Origin: Methylotenera versatilis 301
GTDB lineage: Bacteria > Pseudomonadota > Gammaproteobacteria > Burkholderiales > Methylophilaceae
Assembly (NCBI RefSeq): GCF_000093025.1
Contig: NC_014207.1
Coordinates: 1,922,001-1,986,000 of the forward strand
DNA length: 64,000 nucleotides
Direction of reading: 5' to 3'
The notes under the pieces are model-generated. The model ran no database searches, had not been told where the DNA came from, and worked only from the letters and a program-made list of their open reading frames with translations. Positions 28,592-36,743 of this stretch are shown piece after piece. Position 1 is the stretch's first letter, and every line of letters begins with the position of its first letter. The translations under genes were made by a program, and so were the position numbers.

Positions 28592-28973
28592 ACTATTCAT
28601 CAAAAGTAGCGAAAAAGGCTTTACTTTCATTGAGTTAATGGTGGTAATGGCGATTATTGCCAGCATCATCTCCATCGCCATGCCGCGTTATTTTGACGGC
28701 TTAGAGCGAAGTAAAGAAACCGCTTTAAAACAAAATTTAAAAGAAATGCGCGAGGCGATAGATCACTACCATTCAGATAAAGGTGACTATCCTGCTAACT
28801 TACAAACCCTAGTATCAGAGCGTTATTTGCGATTCATTCCTGTTGACCCTATTACTGAAACAAGTGATAGCTGGCAAGTAACTTCGCCACCCGATAATAG
28901 CAACCGGGTTTATGATGTTGCAAGCGGTGCAAGTACAAATGCGCGAAACGGGCAAGCATACAATACATGGTAA
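28578..28973 (+). CDS. GspG-like pseudopilin
   Basis: 131 residues from the ATG at 28578, chosen over the ATG at 28566 because GGGGT precedes it; both overlap the previous gene. Prepilin signal KG|FTFIELMVVMAIIASIISI with Glu at +5, then the helix LKEMREAIDHYHSDKGDYPA and the short GspG-type ending RVYDVASGAS. It lacks the calcium-loop acidic cluster of the first GspG in the locus, so it is a relative and not a simple duplicate. Confidence 0.82.
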   Translation: MHSGKLFIKSSEKGFTFIELMVVMAIIASIISIAMPRYFDGLERSKETALKQNLKEMREAIDHYHSDKGDYPANLQTLVSERYLRFIPVDPITETSDSWQVTSPPDNSNRVYDVASGASTNARNGQAYNTW

Positions 28974-29524
28974 ACAATACTCATCATGACGGGTTTGCTT
29001 ACATAGGTGTGCTTTTTTTAGTAGCAGCCATATCAGTGAGCATGGCGGTAGTCACGCAAAATGAAGATACTCAAATTAAAAGAGAAAAAGAACAAGACTG
29101 GCTATTTATTGGCAATCAATATCAGCGCGCCATAGAAAGCTATTACAAGCAGTCACCTAATGGCATCAAGACACTACCAACCAAATTAGAAGATTTGCTG
29201 TTAGATAGCCGCTTTATTTCGCCAGTACGGCATTTGCGAAAGCTATATGGTGACCCTTTAAATCATCAACAAAGCTGGACTTTAGTCAAAAATTCAGATG
29301 CGCAAATTATTGGCGTATATAGTCAATCGCAAGAAGTATTGTTATCAAAAAGAAATATTCCAGCAGTAGTAGAGAATATTGATATAGAAAACGTTGACTC
29401 TGAAAATCCAAGATACGTAGATATTCAATTTGTGTTTCAGCCTAAACAAGTGACTGACAAGACCAATACAGAGGAAATATCAGAGAATAATAATGAAAAT
29501 CTAAAAGCTAATGACATGGAGTAA
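28967..29524 (+). CDS. Pilin-like protein lacking the +5 glutamate
   Basis: 185 residues, overlapping the previous gene by 7 bases. The signal is DG|FAYIGVLFLVAAISVSMAVV; position +5 is Gly where Glu is nearly universal. The first 100 residues resemble a pilin stalk with a pilin-like domain (IESYYKQSPNGIKTLPTKLE), and the tail is acidic and Asn-rich. Only a few pilins lack Glu5, GspK of the pseudopilus tip being the known case, so a tip or initiator role is possible. Confidence 0.7.
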   Translation: MVNNTHHDGFAYIGVLFLVAAISVSMAVVTQNEDTQIKREKEQDWLFIGNQYQRAIESYYKQSPNGIKTLPTKLEDLLLDSRFISPVRHLRKLYGDPLNHQQSWTLVKNSDAQIIGVYSQSQEVLLSKRNIPAVVENIDIENVDSENPRYVDIQFVFQPKQVTDKTNTEEISENNNENLKANDME

Positions 29525-29529
29525 ACAAT

Positions 29530-30165
29530 ATGACGCTCACTAATCAGTCAGTCGCAGTCTTAGAAAAAAGTTGGCATAGCAAAATTTTAGAACAAGGTTT
29601 TGATCAGCTTGGGCAAGCCGTGATTATTGTCTCTAGTCGCAGTGAAATACTGTTTGCATCCAAAGCAGCTGAAATGCTATTAGAAAATAATAACGGATTA
29701 AGTGTAGTCAATAATAGTTTGTTGGCCGACTTAGTACCAGACAACTTAAGGTTGCAAAAAGCCATTCAAACTGCGATTGACGCACAACTTACCCAAGATA
29801 CTTCAGTTGGACTTTACATACACCGCAAGCAACAGCCCAAGCCTTATTATTTATCGATAAGCCGATTAAAAAAACAATTAGATGAAAGACGCGAAGGCCA
29901 TAGCGCCTTGATTATCATTAAAGATTTAGAGCTTAACTATGAGCGTTGGGCGGAAAGATTAAAAAAAGGGTTCAATATGTCACCCAGAGAAATCCAATGT
30001 GTAGTACTTCTCACTGAACGCAGAAGCGTGCAAGAAGTAGCTGAAGTCATGGAAATTTGCACTGAAACGGTCAGGCAGTATTTAAAAAGCGTATTTAAAA
30101 AAATGGATGTGCGCAAACTGCATGAGTTAGTCAGCTTGGCTTTGGAGTATCGTAGAAATAGGTAG
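29530..30165 (+). CDS. LuxR-type transcription regulator with PAS-like N-terminus
   Basis: 211 residues. The N-terminal half has a PAS-like character (GQAVIIVSSRSEILFASKAAE). The C-terminal 55 residues are a LuxR-type helix-turn-helix (MSPREIQCVVLLTERRSVQE, ICTETVRQYLKSVFKKMDVR). There is no receiver Asp pattern, so it is not a response regulator. It starts 5 bases after the last pilin gene and probably regulates this locus or is co-expressed with it. The ligand is unknown. Confidence 0.85.
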   Translation: MTLTNQSVAVLEKSWHSKILEQGFDQLGQAVIIVSSRSEILFASKAAEMLLENNNGLSVVNNSLLADLVPDNLRLQKAIQTAIDAQLTQDTSVGLYIHRKQQPKPYYLSISRLKKQLDERREGHSALIIIKDLELNYERWAERLKKGFNMSPREIQCVVLLTERRSVQEVAEVMEICTETVRQYLKSVFKKMDVRKLHELVSLALEYRRNR

Positions 30166-30234
30166 TTGAAAATAAACTAAGATCAGCAAAGTATCCATCT
30201 TAAAAATTTTACAACTTATTCAGTTTTAATTAAT

Positions 30235-30277
30235 TTGGTCGGGACAGCAAGATTCGAACTTGCTACCCCATGCCCCC
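30235..30277 (-). repeat. Partial tRNA-Pro copy (3' half), putative att site
   Basis: 43 bases that match the 3' half of tRNA-Pro(GGG) at 49265-49307, from the anticodon through the T arm to the encoded CCA, with a single mismatch (30264 versus 49294). Orientation is the same as in the intact gene. Similarity stops abruptly in the anticodon loop, so this cannot be a functional tRNA. Tyrosine recombinases commonly use exactly this part of tRNA genes as attachment site, which makes this the likely far end of an integrated element. Confidence 0.85.
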
Positions 30278-30300
30278 AGAAAGGTACCAACATGAATCTA

Positions 30301-30710
30301 TGGACTTCACCCGCTTTAGTAGACGTTTATTGACTTCCACTTTGTAACTTTTCAAACGCCATCGGGCTCAGTTGATTAAGATGACTGTGCCGACGCTTAC
30401 GATTGTAAAACACTTCGATGTATTCAAATATCTCTGATTTAGCTTCCTCTCTAGTTACGTATATTTTACGTTTAATGCGTTCTTTCTTTAAACTACTAAA
30501 GAATGATTCAGCAACAGCATTATCATAACAATTGCCACGACGACTCATACTGGGCTCTAGTCGGTTATCTTTGCACCACCTAGTAAAGTCACCGCTACCA
30601 AACTGACTACCTTGGTCTGAGTGAATAATGACACATTGCTCTGGCTTTCTTCGCCATACCGCCATTGTTAAAGCATCTAATACAACTCCCGTTGCCATAG
30701 AGGGCCTCAT
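30301..30710 (-). mobile_element. Remnant of an IS3-family insertion sequence (3' part of transposase)
   Basis: A 127-codon frame (30327-30710) encodes the C-terminal part of an IS3-type DDE transposase: HSDQGSQFGSGDF with the second Asp and RRGNCYDNAVAESFFSSLKK with the Glu, then EYIEVFYNRKRRHSHLNQLSP. The first Asp and the whole N-terminal part are absent, as is orfA, so it cannot transpose by itself. TGGACTTCACCCGC at 30301 looks like the retained terminal end. It lies 24 bases from the tRNA-Pro fragment. Confidence 0.85.
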
Positions 30711-30844
30711 TTACCAGCCGACAACTGACTGGACTCTGAGTAGGCGTTAAACAGTTAGTGTCATGTATCTACTTTTTTAGGCCACTCATATTATGCAGGC
30801 ACAATCCTATAAATCTTATCCTTATTCATCACATCAGGGCTTGG

Positions 30845-32872
30845 TTAATGTTTTTTCATCTGGGCTAAGGTTTCGTTGCAAATAGCATCTTGATGAGTAT
30901 CAGCGATTTTACCTGGATCAAGGAAAGGGATGATGGCTGCAAGCGGATTGATTAAACTTAATAAAATACCCCCTACAACACGCGCACCTATAGGTGCAAC
31001 ATCTGGGGATACTCTCGGGTTAAGAAAAGTACCAGTTACTTCAATAGGAGACCGCACTGTTAAGGGCGAGAAGTTTTTGGGTTCGGCTGTCATACGTAAA
31101 TCAAGCTTTTCCTCACCCATATTGATATTGCCATTTAATACAATAGTGGTCACTGGAGTGTCGATTAAGGCGACATTGGATTTCATAATCCCATCATTCG
31201 CTTTGAAATTCATGACGGCACATTGCATTTTCAGATTTTGGTCACCTTTTATCAAAAGACCAACAGCTTGCGCAATATCTAACCCAACAGCCTCAACAAT
31301 CAAGTGCGATATCTCTCCATTACGTATATAAAGTGAGAGATCGCCATTGAGTGAGCGCAGTAACTGCGCCGTAGAGTTTCCTTTGCCCTTGAGCTTAGCC
31401 TCACCATTTAAAAAGCCCGTTACATAAGCGAGAGATGTTTCAGATTTATTCTTTTGCTTAGCGTCTTTTTTTCGCGCATCTGAAATTGTTAGCCACTTTT
31501 CTAGATTGATATTCTTAACTGCAACATCGATGCCCCAATCAGCTTTGATACGCTCAAGATTTTTTTCCTGTTGTGGATTTGCGACTTCCTTTTGCTCGTG
31601 AGCATCTATAAAGACTTCGCCTGAAATACTGCCTTGAGCAGTTCTAGCATCAATTTTGGCCAAAGATAATTTATTTTTATTGAGGTTTAAACTTGCTTTT
31701 AGAGGAGCAAGCGGTTCACGAAAAGCTTTACCTAGATCGACATAATCGATGTTAATAGCGATTTCGGCATTCATGCGGTTATAAGTAGCGAAATCCAATG
31801 GCTGGTCAGGAAATATACGATCCCTTTTGGAGGTGTCCATACCGGTGCTACCAAAGGCCGGCGCCAGATCTGCCAATACAAAACGCTTACCTGTAAGCTG
31901 ACCCTTCAATACAGACTTATCTGGACGGGTGTCATATTCAAACTTGCCGCTTAGATCACTCTGACCAATACGGGCTGAGGCAACATCGATTAGCCAGACT
32001 TCGTGATTTCTCTCTATTCCCCCACTAATTTTGAAGGGTGTAGTACGAGGAAGCGTAATACTAAGTAGATCACCCAGCTCGCCTAGGGAGGAACCATTAA
32101 TCGCTAATTGACCTTTAATATTTTGTTCGCCAAAAAGGTCGTATACAGTACCGTCGAAACTTGCATACACTTTCCCGTACTCAAGCCAGCCTTTTGAGGA
32201 AACAGGTGCTGAGTTTTTATCCTGAGAAGCGATAGGCAAAAAGCCCTGCGTAGTTAACTCACCCTTTAACTTACGCTCGCGAAAATCCCCTCGCACCGCT
32301 ACTTTTGAAACTGGGGAAGTATTTTTCTGGCCTTCATCAGTACTAAATTCAATGATCAGGTCAGCCTTGGTCAGGCGATCGTCAACATAAGCCTGCCCCT
32401 CGCGAATCAACAGCGACTGAATCAATGGAAAAGGTCGGATAGGATCTGTATCGTTTTTATTAAACTGCCACGTTGATTTACCGTCTAAACCCCGACTAAA
32501 GTGTGCATCAATATGTTCTGCTTTAATTGATTTGATGACATAGGGGCTACCAGTTTCAATGCCCCATAAATCACTGTAGCGTAATTGGAGTTCGAGGCCT
32601 TTTGCGCTGGCAAGATAAGGTACCTTAAACTCAGGTGGCGCTGAGATACGAAAACCTCCTGCATTAAGTTTTAAACCACCTATTAGTTTTAATTTAAAAG
32701 GGGCATCAATATTCACGGTACGCTCTAACTTATTTTGCATGAATCGCTGCAATGGAGACCTGAGAAAAGGCCACCCAATAGCTTCACAAAAAGCAACAAC
32801 CAGCACCAGAGCCAAAACGATGGCGCCGAAGATTCTAGTCTTATTGCTTGTAGTTTTTCTGATGTCTAGCAT
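30845..32872 (-). CDS. AsmA-family protein
   Basis: 675 residues: one N-terminal membrane anchor (IFGAIVLALVLVVAFCEAIG), then a long beta-rich periplasmic part, with AsmA signature features near the C-terminus (LNGDLSLYIRNGEISHLIVE, NGNINMGEEKLDLRM, and SPIEVTGTFLNPRVSPD). AsmA-family proteins such as YhdP, TamB and YdbH are elongated bridges implicated in lipid movement to the outer membrane. It is the last gene of a leftward run whose other members are an MCE transporter, which supports a lipid role. It lies 135 bases after the lipoprotein gene. Confidence 0.85.
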   Translation of the reverse strand: MLDIRKTTSNKTRIFGAIVLALVLVVAFCEAIGWPFLRSPLQRFMQNKLERTVNIDAPFKLKLIGGLKLNAGGFRISAPPEFKVPYLASAKGLELQLRYSDLWGIETGSPYVIKSIKAEHIDAHFSRGLDGKSTWQFNKNDTDPIRPFPLIQSLLIREGQAYVDDRLTKADLIIEFSTDEGQKNTSPVSKVAVRGDFRERKLKGELTTQGFLPIASQDKNSAPVSSKGWLEYGKVYASFDGTVYDLFGEQNIKGQLAINGSSLGELGDLLSITLPRTTPFKISGGIERNHEVWLIDVASARIGQSDLSGKFEYDTRPDKSVLKGQLTGKRFVLADLAPAFGSTGMDTSKRDRIFPDQPLDFATYNRMNAEIAINIDYVDLGKAFREPLAPLKASLNLNKNKLSLAKIDARTAQGSISGEVFIDAHEQKEVANPQQEKNLERIKADWGIDVAVKNINLEKWLTISDARKKDAKQKNKSETSLAYVTGFLNGEAKLKGKGNSTAQLLRSLNGDLSLYIRNGEISHLIVEAVGLDIAQAVGLLIKGDQNLKMQCAVMNFKANDGIMKSNVALIDTPVTTIVLNGNINMGEEKLDLRMTAEPKNFSPLTVRSPIEVTGTFLNPRVSPDVAPIGARVVGGILLSLINPLAAIIPFLDPGKIADTHQDAICNETLAQMKKH

Positions 32873-33007
32873 TGCATGTCCTGTCTTGGCTTTTTAGTGC
32901 AGTTTAATGAGTGACTACGCTAAGATTTGATTTTATATTTTTATCCGTCTTAGCAAGCTTCCGCAGCCAAATGAGTCAAATGGACTGATGCTAATAGCTT
33001 GAGGTAA

Positions 33008-33667
33008 TTATTGATAATTGATGAGAGTCTTATTGCAAAGGATTGCCAACTCTTCAAGCAATATTTGAACAGCCTCGTTAGCTGCAACAACGCCACCGTA
33101 AGGATTGTCAGTTTTAGCTGTGACGACTGCTTCCAATTCGCGTACAAATACTACTTGATGTTTAATATTGTCAATTAGCGTGACACGAAGCGTGAACCTC
33201 TCACTACTTTGTGGACTAAAAAACTCTTGTTGCAATCGTATAATCTGAGTATCTAACGAATAGTGACTATTTGCCGTGCTGGGAGTCAGTGTCACTGCAC
33301 TAAAGAGGCTTTTAGCTTTGAGTGTATTAAGTATTAACGGAGTTAACATACGGGCTGGTGTATCGATCCATTGGTTATGCGCAAAATACTCTAGCTTATA
33401 TGGCACGCGGCTATAGACCATTCGAGCACTGTCAAATCCCGCTGCTGCAGTGCTTAAATTAACAACCAAAGTTGCTTGAGCTGATTTCTTTGCCGCTTGA
33501 GCATCTTTCGATGCTATAGCGTCATTTTCAATTGCTTTGTCTTCTAGCTTAGTCCCATTCAATATGTAAAATGATGGAAGCTCTGTCGCTTTTGGTACCA
33601 ATTGACTACACCCACTAATAACAGCAGAAGCGACAATCAAACAGCTTATCAATAAACTCTTTTTCAT
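33008..33667 (-). CDS. ABC-transport auxiliary lipoprotein (PqiC-like)
   Basis: 219 residues with lipoprotein signal ending VISGC (Cys 20). The body fits the DUF330/ABC_trans_aux family: ARMVYSRVPYKLEYFAHNQW, TPARMLTPLILNTL. PqiC-type lipoproteins sit at the outer membrane as partners of MCE proteins. The start codon overlaps the end of the MCE gene by four bases, a strong sign of a shared complex. Confidence 0.85.
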   Translation of the reverse strand: MKKSLLISCLIVASAVISGCSQLVPKATELPSFYILNGTKLEDKAIENDAIASKDAQAAKKSAQATLVVNLSTAAAGFDSARMVYSRVPYKLEYFAHNQWIDTPARMLTPLILNTLKAKSLFSAVTLTPSTANSHYSLDTQIIRLQQEFFSPQSSERFTLRVTLIDNIKHQVVFVRELEAVVTAKTDNPYGGVVAANEAVQILLEELAILCNKTLINYQ

Positions 33668-34632
33668 GGATTTTGTTCTTTTATAGAAGATTCACCAGGC
33701 CCTTCAGGCACAGGACTAGGGCCAGCGATAAAGCCAGCGGGGTTACGTTCAGCTTGTTCACTAAACCGTCTTAAAGAGGCTGAAAGTACATTAAGCTCTG
33801 CAATCAAGTTATGTATTTCTGGTGTTGTTTCGGTGATAAATTGATGAGTATCTCCTCCCAACGTTTTAGCTGCTGACCCTACATCACGGCTAGCGCCAGC
33901 AGTATCGTTTGCCATCAGTTGCACAGCTTTAGCACTTTTCTCGACATTAACTATCAAAGACTCAAGTTTTTTGCTTGCCTGATCAGTATTAGCAAATGTA
34001 CTTGCGGCACTTTTCATGCCTGCATCTAGGCTATCTTTTCTCTGTGCGATGGTATGTGAAACAGCTGCAATATCTGACAGTGCACTAGAAAAAGCTTTAA
34101 CATTTTCTGGACTGTTGATTCCGTCAAAGCTCCCTGATAGATGCTCTAGCTTTGCCGCTACACTTGATAACAAGCTTTCTAATCGAGTGCTTAAAGAAGG
34201 TATCGTTTTAATTTCAGGATACGGTTCACCTTCACTTGCAACTAAAAGCGGAGAGTGTGTATTACCACCACTCAACTCAATATAAGCGATGCCAGTCAAG
34301 CCTTGCGTTTTTAAAGTCGCCAAAGTATCTTGTTTAATCAGCGTTCCACGCACGATTAACAGCTCAAGCCTCACTCGTTGCGGGTTTATCGGATCAAGAG
34401 AAATGTTGCTCACTCTCCCTACATCGACACCGTTGTATTTCACTAAGGCATTGGTACTGAGCCCTGCGACAGATTCATTTTCAATCGCTAGATAGGTGTC
34501 ATACTTCTGCTTATTGATACCACCAGAAGCAATCCAAAGTATGCCCGCAATTAATATAGTGCCTAGAATGAGTACAAATGCCCCTACTAGAGCGTAATTT
34601 ACTTTATTTTCGATGATAGCCTCGTTCTGCAT
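33664..34632 (-). CDS. MCE-domain substrate-binding protein (MlaD/PqiB-like)
   Basis: 322 residues. N-terminal helix (VGAFVLILGTILIAGILWIA), a single MCE domain (about 40-120; NALVKYNGVDVGRVSNISLD, GLTGIAYIELSGG), then a long helical region up to residue 300 and a Pro-rich tail. Single-MCE proteins form hexameric rings that pass lipids between the transporter and the outer membrane. The long helical extension is longer than in E. coli MlaD and resembles LetB/Mce-type stalks. Part of a five-gene operon. Confidence 0.9.
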   Translation of the reverse strand: MQNEAIIENKVNYALVGAFVLILGTILIAGILWIASGGINKQKYDTYLAIENESVAGLSTNALVKYNGVDVGRVSNISLDPINPQRVRLELLIVRGTLIKQDTLATLKTQGLTGIAYIELSGGNTHSPLLVASEGEPYPEIKTIPSLSTRLESLLSSVAAKLEHLSGSFDGINSPENVKAFSSALSDIAAVSHTIAQRKDSLDAGMKSAASTFANTDQASKKLESLIVNVEKSAKAVQLMANDTAGASRDVGSAAKTLGGDTHQFITETTPEIHNLIAELNVLSASLRRFSEQAERNPAGFIAGPSPVPEGPGESSIKEQNP

Positions 34633-34660
34633 TCAGTTAGTTGTATGAGTTTATTCATTG

Positions 34661-35518
34661 TTATACTTTCAATTTATCTACCGGCAATTTATCAACTAGC
34701 AATTTGTCATCCAGTTGACTGGCCATTGGTTCTTTGTGATTAATTTTCTGCTCTTGAGCATAAGCAGATCTTCCTCTTGCACCATCAAAAAACTGCCTGA
34801 CACTAACAACTTTTGATTTTGAAAGCTCCAACATTGAGCCCAAGTCTTCAACTTTAGTGTTTGCAAGTACTGCCACGCGGTCAGAAACTTGCCATAAAGT
34901 ATCTAAATCATGCGTCACCATCAAAATCGTTAGCCCAAACATGTCTCTAAGCTTCAGGATTAGCACATCAATCTCACCGGCACTGATAGGGTCAAGCCCA
35001 GCTGTCGGTTCGTCTAAAAAAAGCAACTCAGGATCTAAGGCCAAAGCCCTTGCAAGGGATGCTCGTTTTAACATTCCACCACTAAGTTCAGATGGATATA
35101 ACCCAAAAACACCTGATTCCAAGCCAACCATAGACAATTTCCATGTAGCAAGCTCATCGATTAATGCATCTGGAAGGTCTGTATGTTCGCGTAAAGGCAA
35201 GCCAACATTTTCGTGTATCGTGAGCGATCCAAACAAACCACCATGTTGAAACATGACCCCCCAACGTTGCTTAAGTGCCTGCTCTTGCGCTTGAGTAATG
35301 GTTTCAAAATCATAACCAAGTACTTTAATTTTCCCTGCGTTAGGATGGTGCAAAAGCATCATCTCACGTAACAAGGTCGATTTTCCTGAGCCACTGCCGC
35401 CTATAAGCGCAAAAATTTCTGCACGCTTAACCTCAAGACTTACTCTTTCATGCACAATATGTTGTCCAAAGCTGGTTGAAACATTGCTTAGTTCAATGAC
35501 AATTTCCTGTGATTGCAT
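34661..35518 (-). CDS. ABC transporter ATPase (MlaF/Mkl type)
   Basis: 285 residues. Walker A GGSGSGKST near 38, Q-loop VMFQHGGLFGSLTI, signature LSGGMLKRASLARALALDP near 145, Walker B LLFLDEPTAGLDP near 168, switch His in VTHDLDTLW. The FQHGGLFGSLTIHENV form is typical of MCE-system ATPases. The C-terminal tail ends with a repeated DKL-VDKL motif that is unusual. It drives lipid transport with the permease encoded 5 bases upstream. Confidence 0.93.
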   Translation of the reverse strand: MQSQEIVIELSNVSTSFGQHIVHERVSLEVKRAEIFALIGGSGSGKSTLLREMMLLHHPNAGKIKVLGYDFETITQAQEQALKQRWGVMFQHGGLFGSLTIHENVGLPLREHTDLPDALIDELATWKLSMVGLESGVFGLYPSELSGGMLKRASLARALALDPELLFLDEPTAGLDPISAGEIDVLILKLRDMFGLTILMVTHDLDTLWQVSDRVAVLANTKVEDLGSMLELSKSKVVSVRQFFDGARGRSAYAQEQKINHKEPMASQLDDKLLVDKLPVDKLKV

Positions 35519-35523
35519 ATTAG

Positions 35524-36660
35524 TTAAATTTTAAGAATACTGAACAATACTGAGAATAAGGCATCCGCAACGATGACCAGAAATATTGACTGCACTACAC
35601 TGCGCGTGGTTTGGCGGCCTACATTGTCTGCCCCACCTTTGGTCCGAAATCCCTGAAAACATCCAATCATAGTAATGATGATGGCAAAGACAAATGCTTT
35701 GCCAAGGCCAACGGTATAGGTGGTCATCTCGACGGCTTTCACTAACCTACCAACAAAATCAACAAAGCTAACATCAAGTTGCGCGCTCGCAGTGAGCATG
35801 CCACCAAAAATACCTAGCATATCTGCCCAAACCGTTAGTAATGGTAATGAAATAGCAAGTCCGATCAATTTTGGTAAGACCAACATTTCCATGGGCGCAA
35901 TACCAAGTATACGCATAGCATCAATTTCTTCAGTGACAGACATCGTGCCTATTTGTGCGGCATAAGCCGACCCTGAACGACCCGCAATAATAATGGCAGC
36001 AATTAATGGTGCAAATTCACGCAGCATCGAGATTCCAATCAGATCTACTACGAAAATATTTGCCCCGTAGTGCCTCAATTGGTCAGCACTTTGATACGCA
36101 ACCACAACACCCAATAAGAATGCAAGAATTCCTACGATAGGAACTGCATTCAACCCAGCCTCACGAATATTAAATAAAATTGGACGCCATCTAATCCGTT
36201 GTGGATCTGCAAAGCTAGCTAAAAACACTGAAGAGACTTCCCCAACAAAGCTTAGTAAATCCTTAGCTTCTTTTAAAGCCTCTGTGGTAGCCATTCCTAT
36301 ATGCTCTAGAAGAGTTGGAGGTTTTATCTCAATATTATTTTGTGGATTGGCATGGTGACTAAATTCATAAGTAACAACTTTAAGCCGTTCAACAAACTCA
36401 GGTTTGAACCCTATTAAGGTAATGCTGTTTCCTTGAGCTTTTAAGAGGCTAAATAGTGATTGCATTACCCAAGCGCCAGACATATCTAAAGCCTCTACCC
36501 CAGAACCATCAGCAACGATATTCAATTCAATAGTAGTCGGTATAGCGTGAATTTTCTCCACGATATTATGCAGGGTAGACGCAACCCATGCGCCTGAAAG
36601 CGTGAGATTAGGCAATGCATTCATTGAAAATGCGGCTGAATTTTTAGAAACAATTTTCAT
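35524..36660 (-). CDS. STAS-MlaE fusion: lipid ABC transporter permease
   Basis: 378 residues. The first 105 form a STAS-like domain (LTLSGAWVASTLHNIV, VEALDMSGAWVMQSL), equivalent to a fused MlaB. Residues 130-378 are an MlaE permease with about five helices and the motifs SGSAYAAQIGTMSVTEEIDA and VLPKLIGLAISLPLLTVWAD. The permease spans the inner membrane and pairs with the following ATPase. First gene of the leftward MCE operon. Confidence 0.93.
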   Translation of the reverse strand: MKIVSKNSAAFSMNALPNLTLSGAWVASTLHNIVEKIHAIPTTIELNIVADGSGVEALDMSGAWVMQSLFSLLKAQGNSITLIGFKPEFVERLKVVTYEFSHHANPQNNIEIKPPTLLEHIGMATTEALKEAKDLLSFVGEVSSVFLASFADPQRIRWRPILFNIREAGLNAVPIVGILAFLLGVVVAYQSADQLRHYGANIFVVDLIGISMLREFAPLIAAIIIAGRSGSAYAAQIGTMSVTEEIDAMRILGIAPMEMLVLPKLIGLAISLPLLTVWADMLGIFGGMLTASAQLDVSFVDFVGRLVKAVEMTTYTVGLGKAFVFAIIITMIGCFQGFRTKGGADNVGRQTTRSVVQSIFLVIVADALFSVLFSILKI

Positions 36661-36743
36661 TAGTACTAATGTAATTAATCACCAGTCCATTGTCTGTGCG
36701 TTATCGAACAAAGCAAAACCACATGTAATAGAAGATGTGTTAA

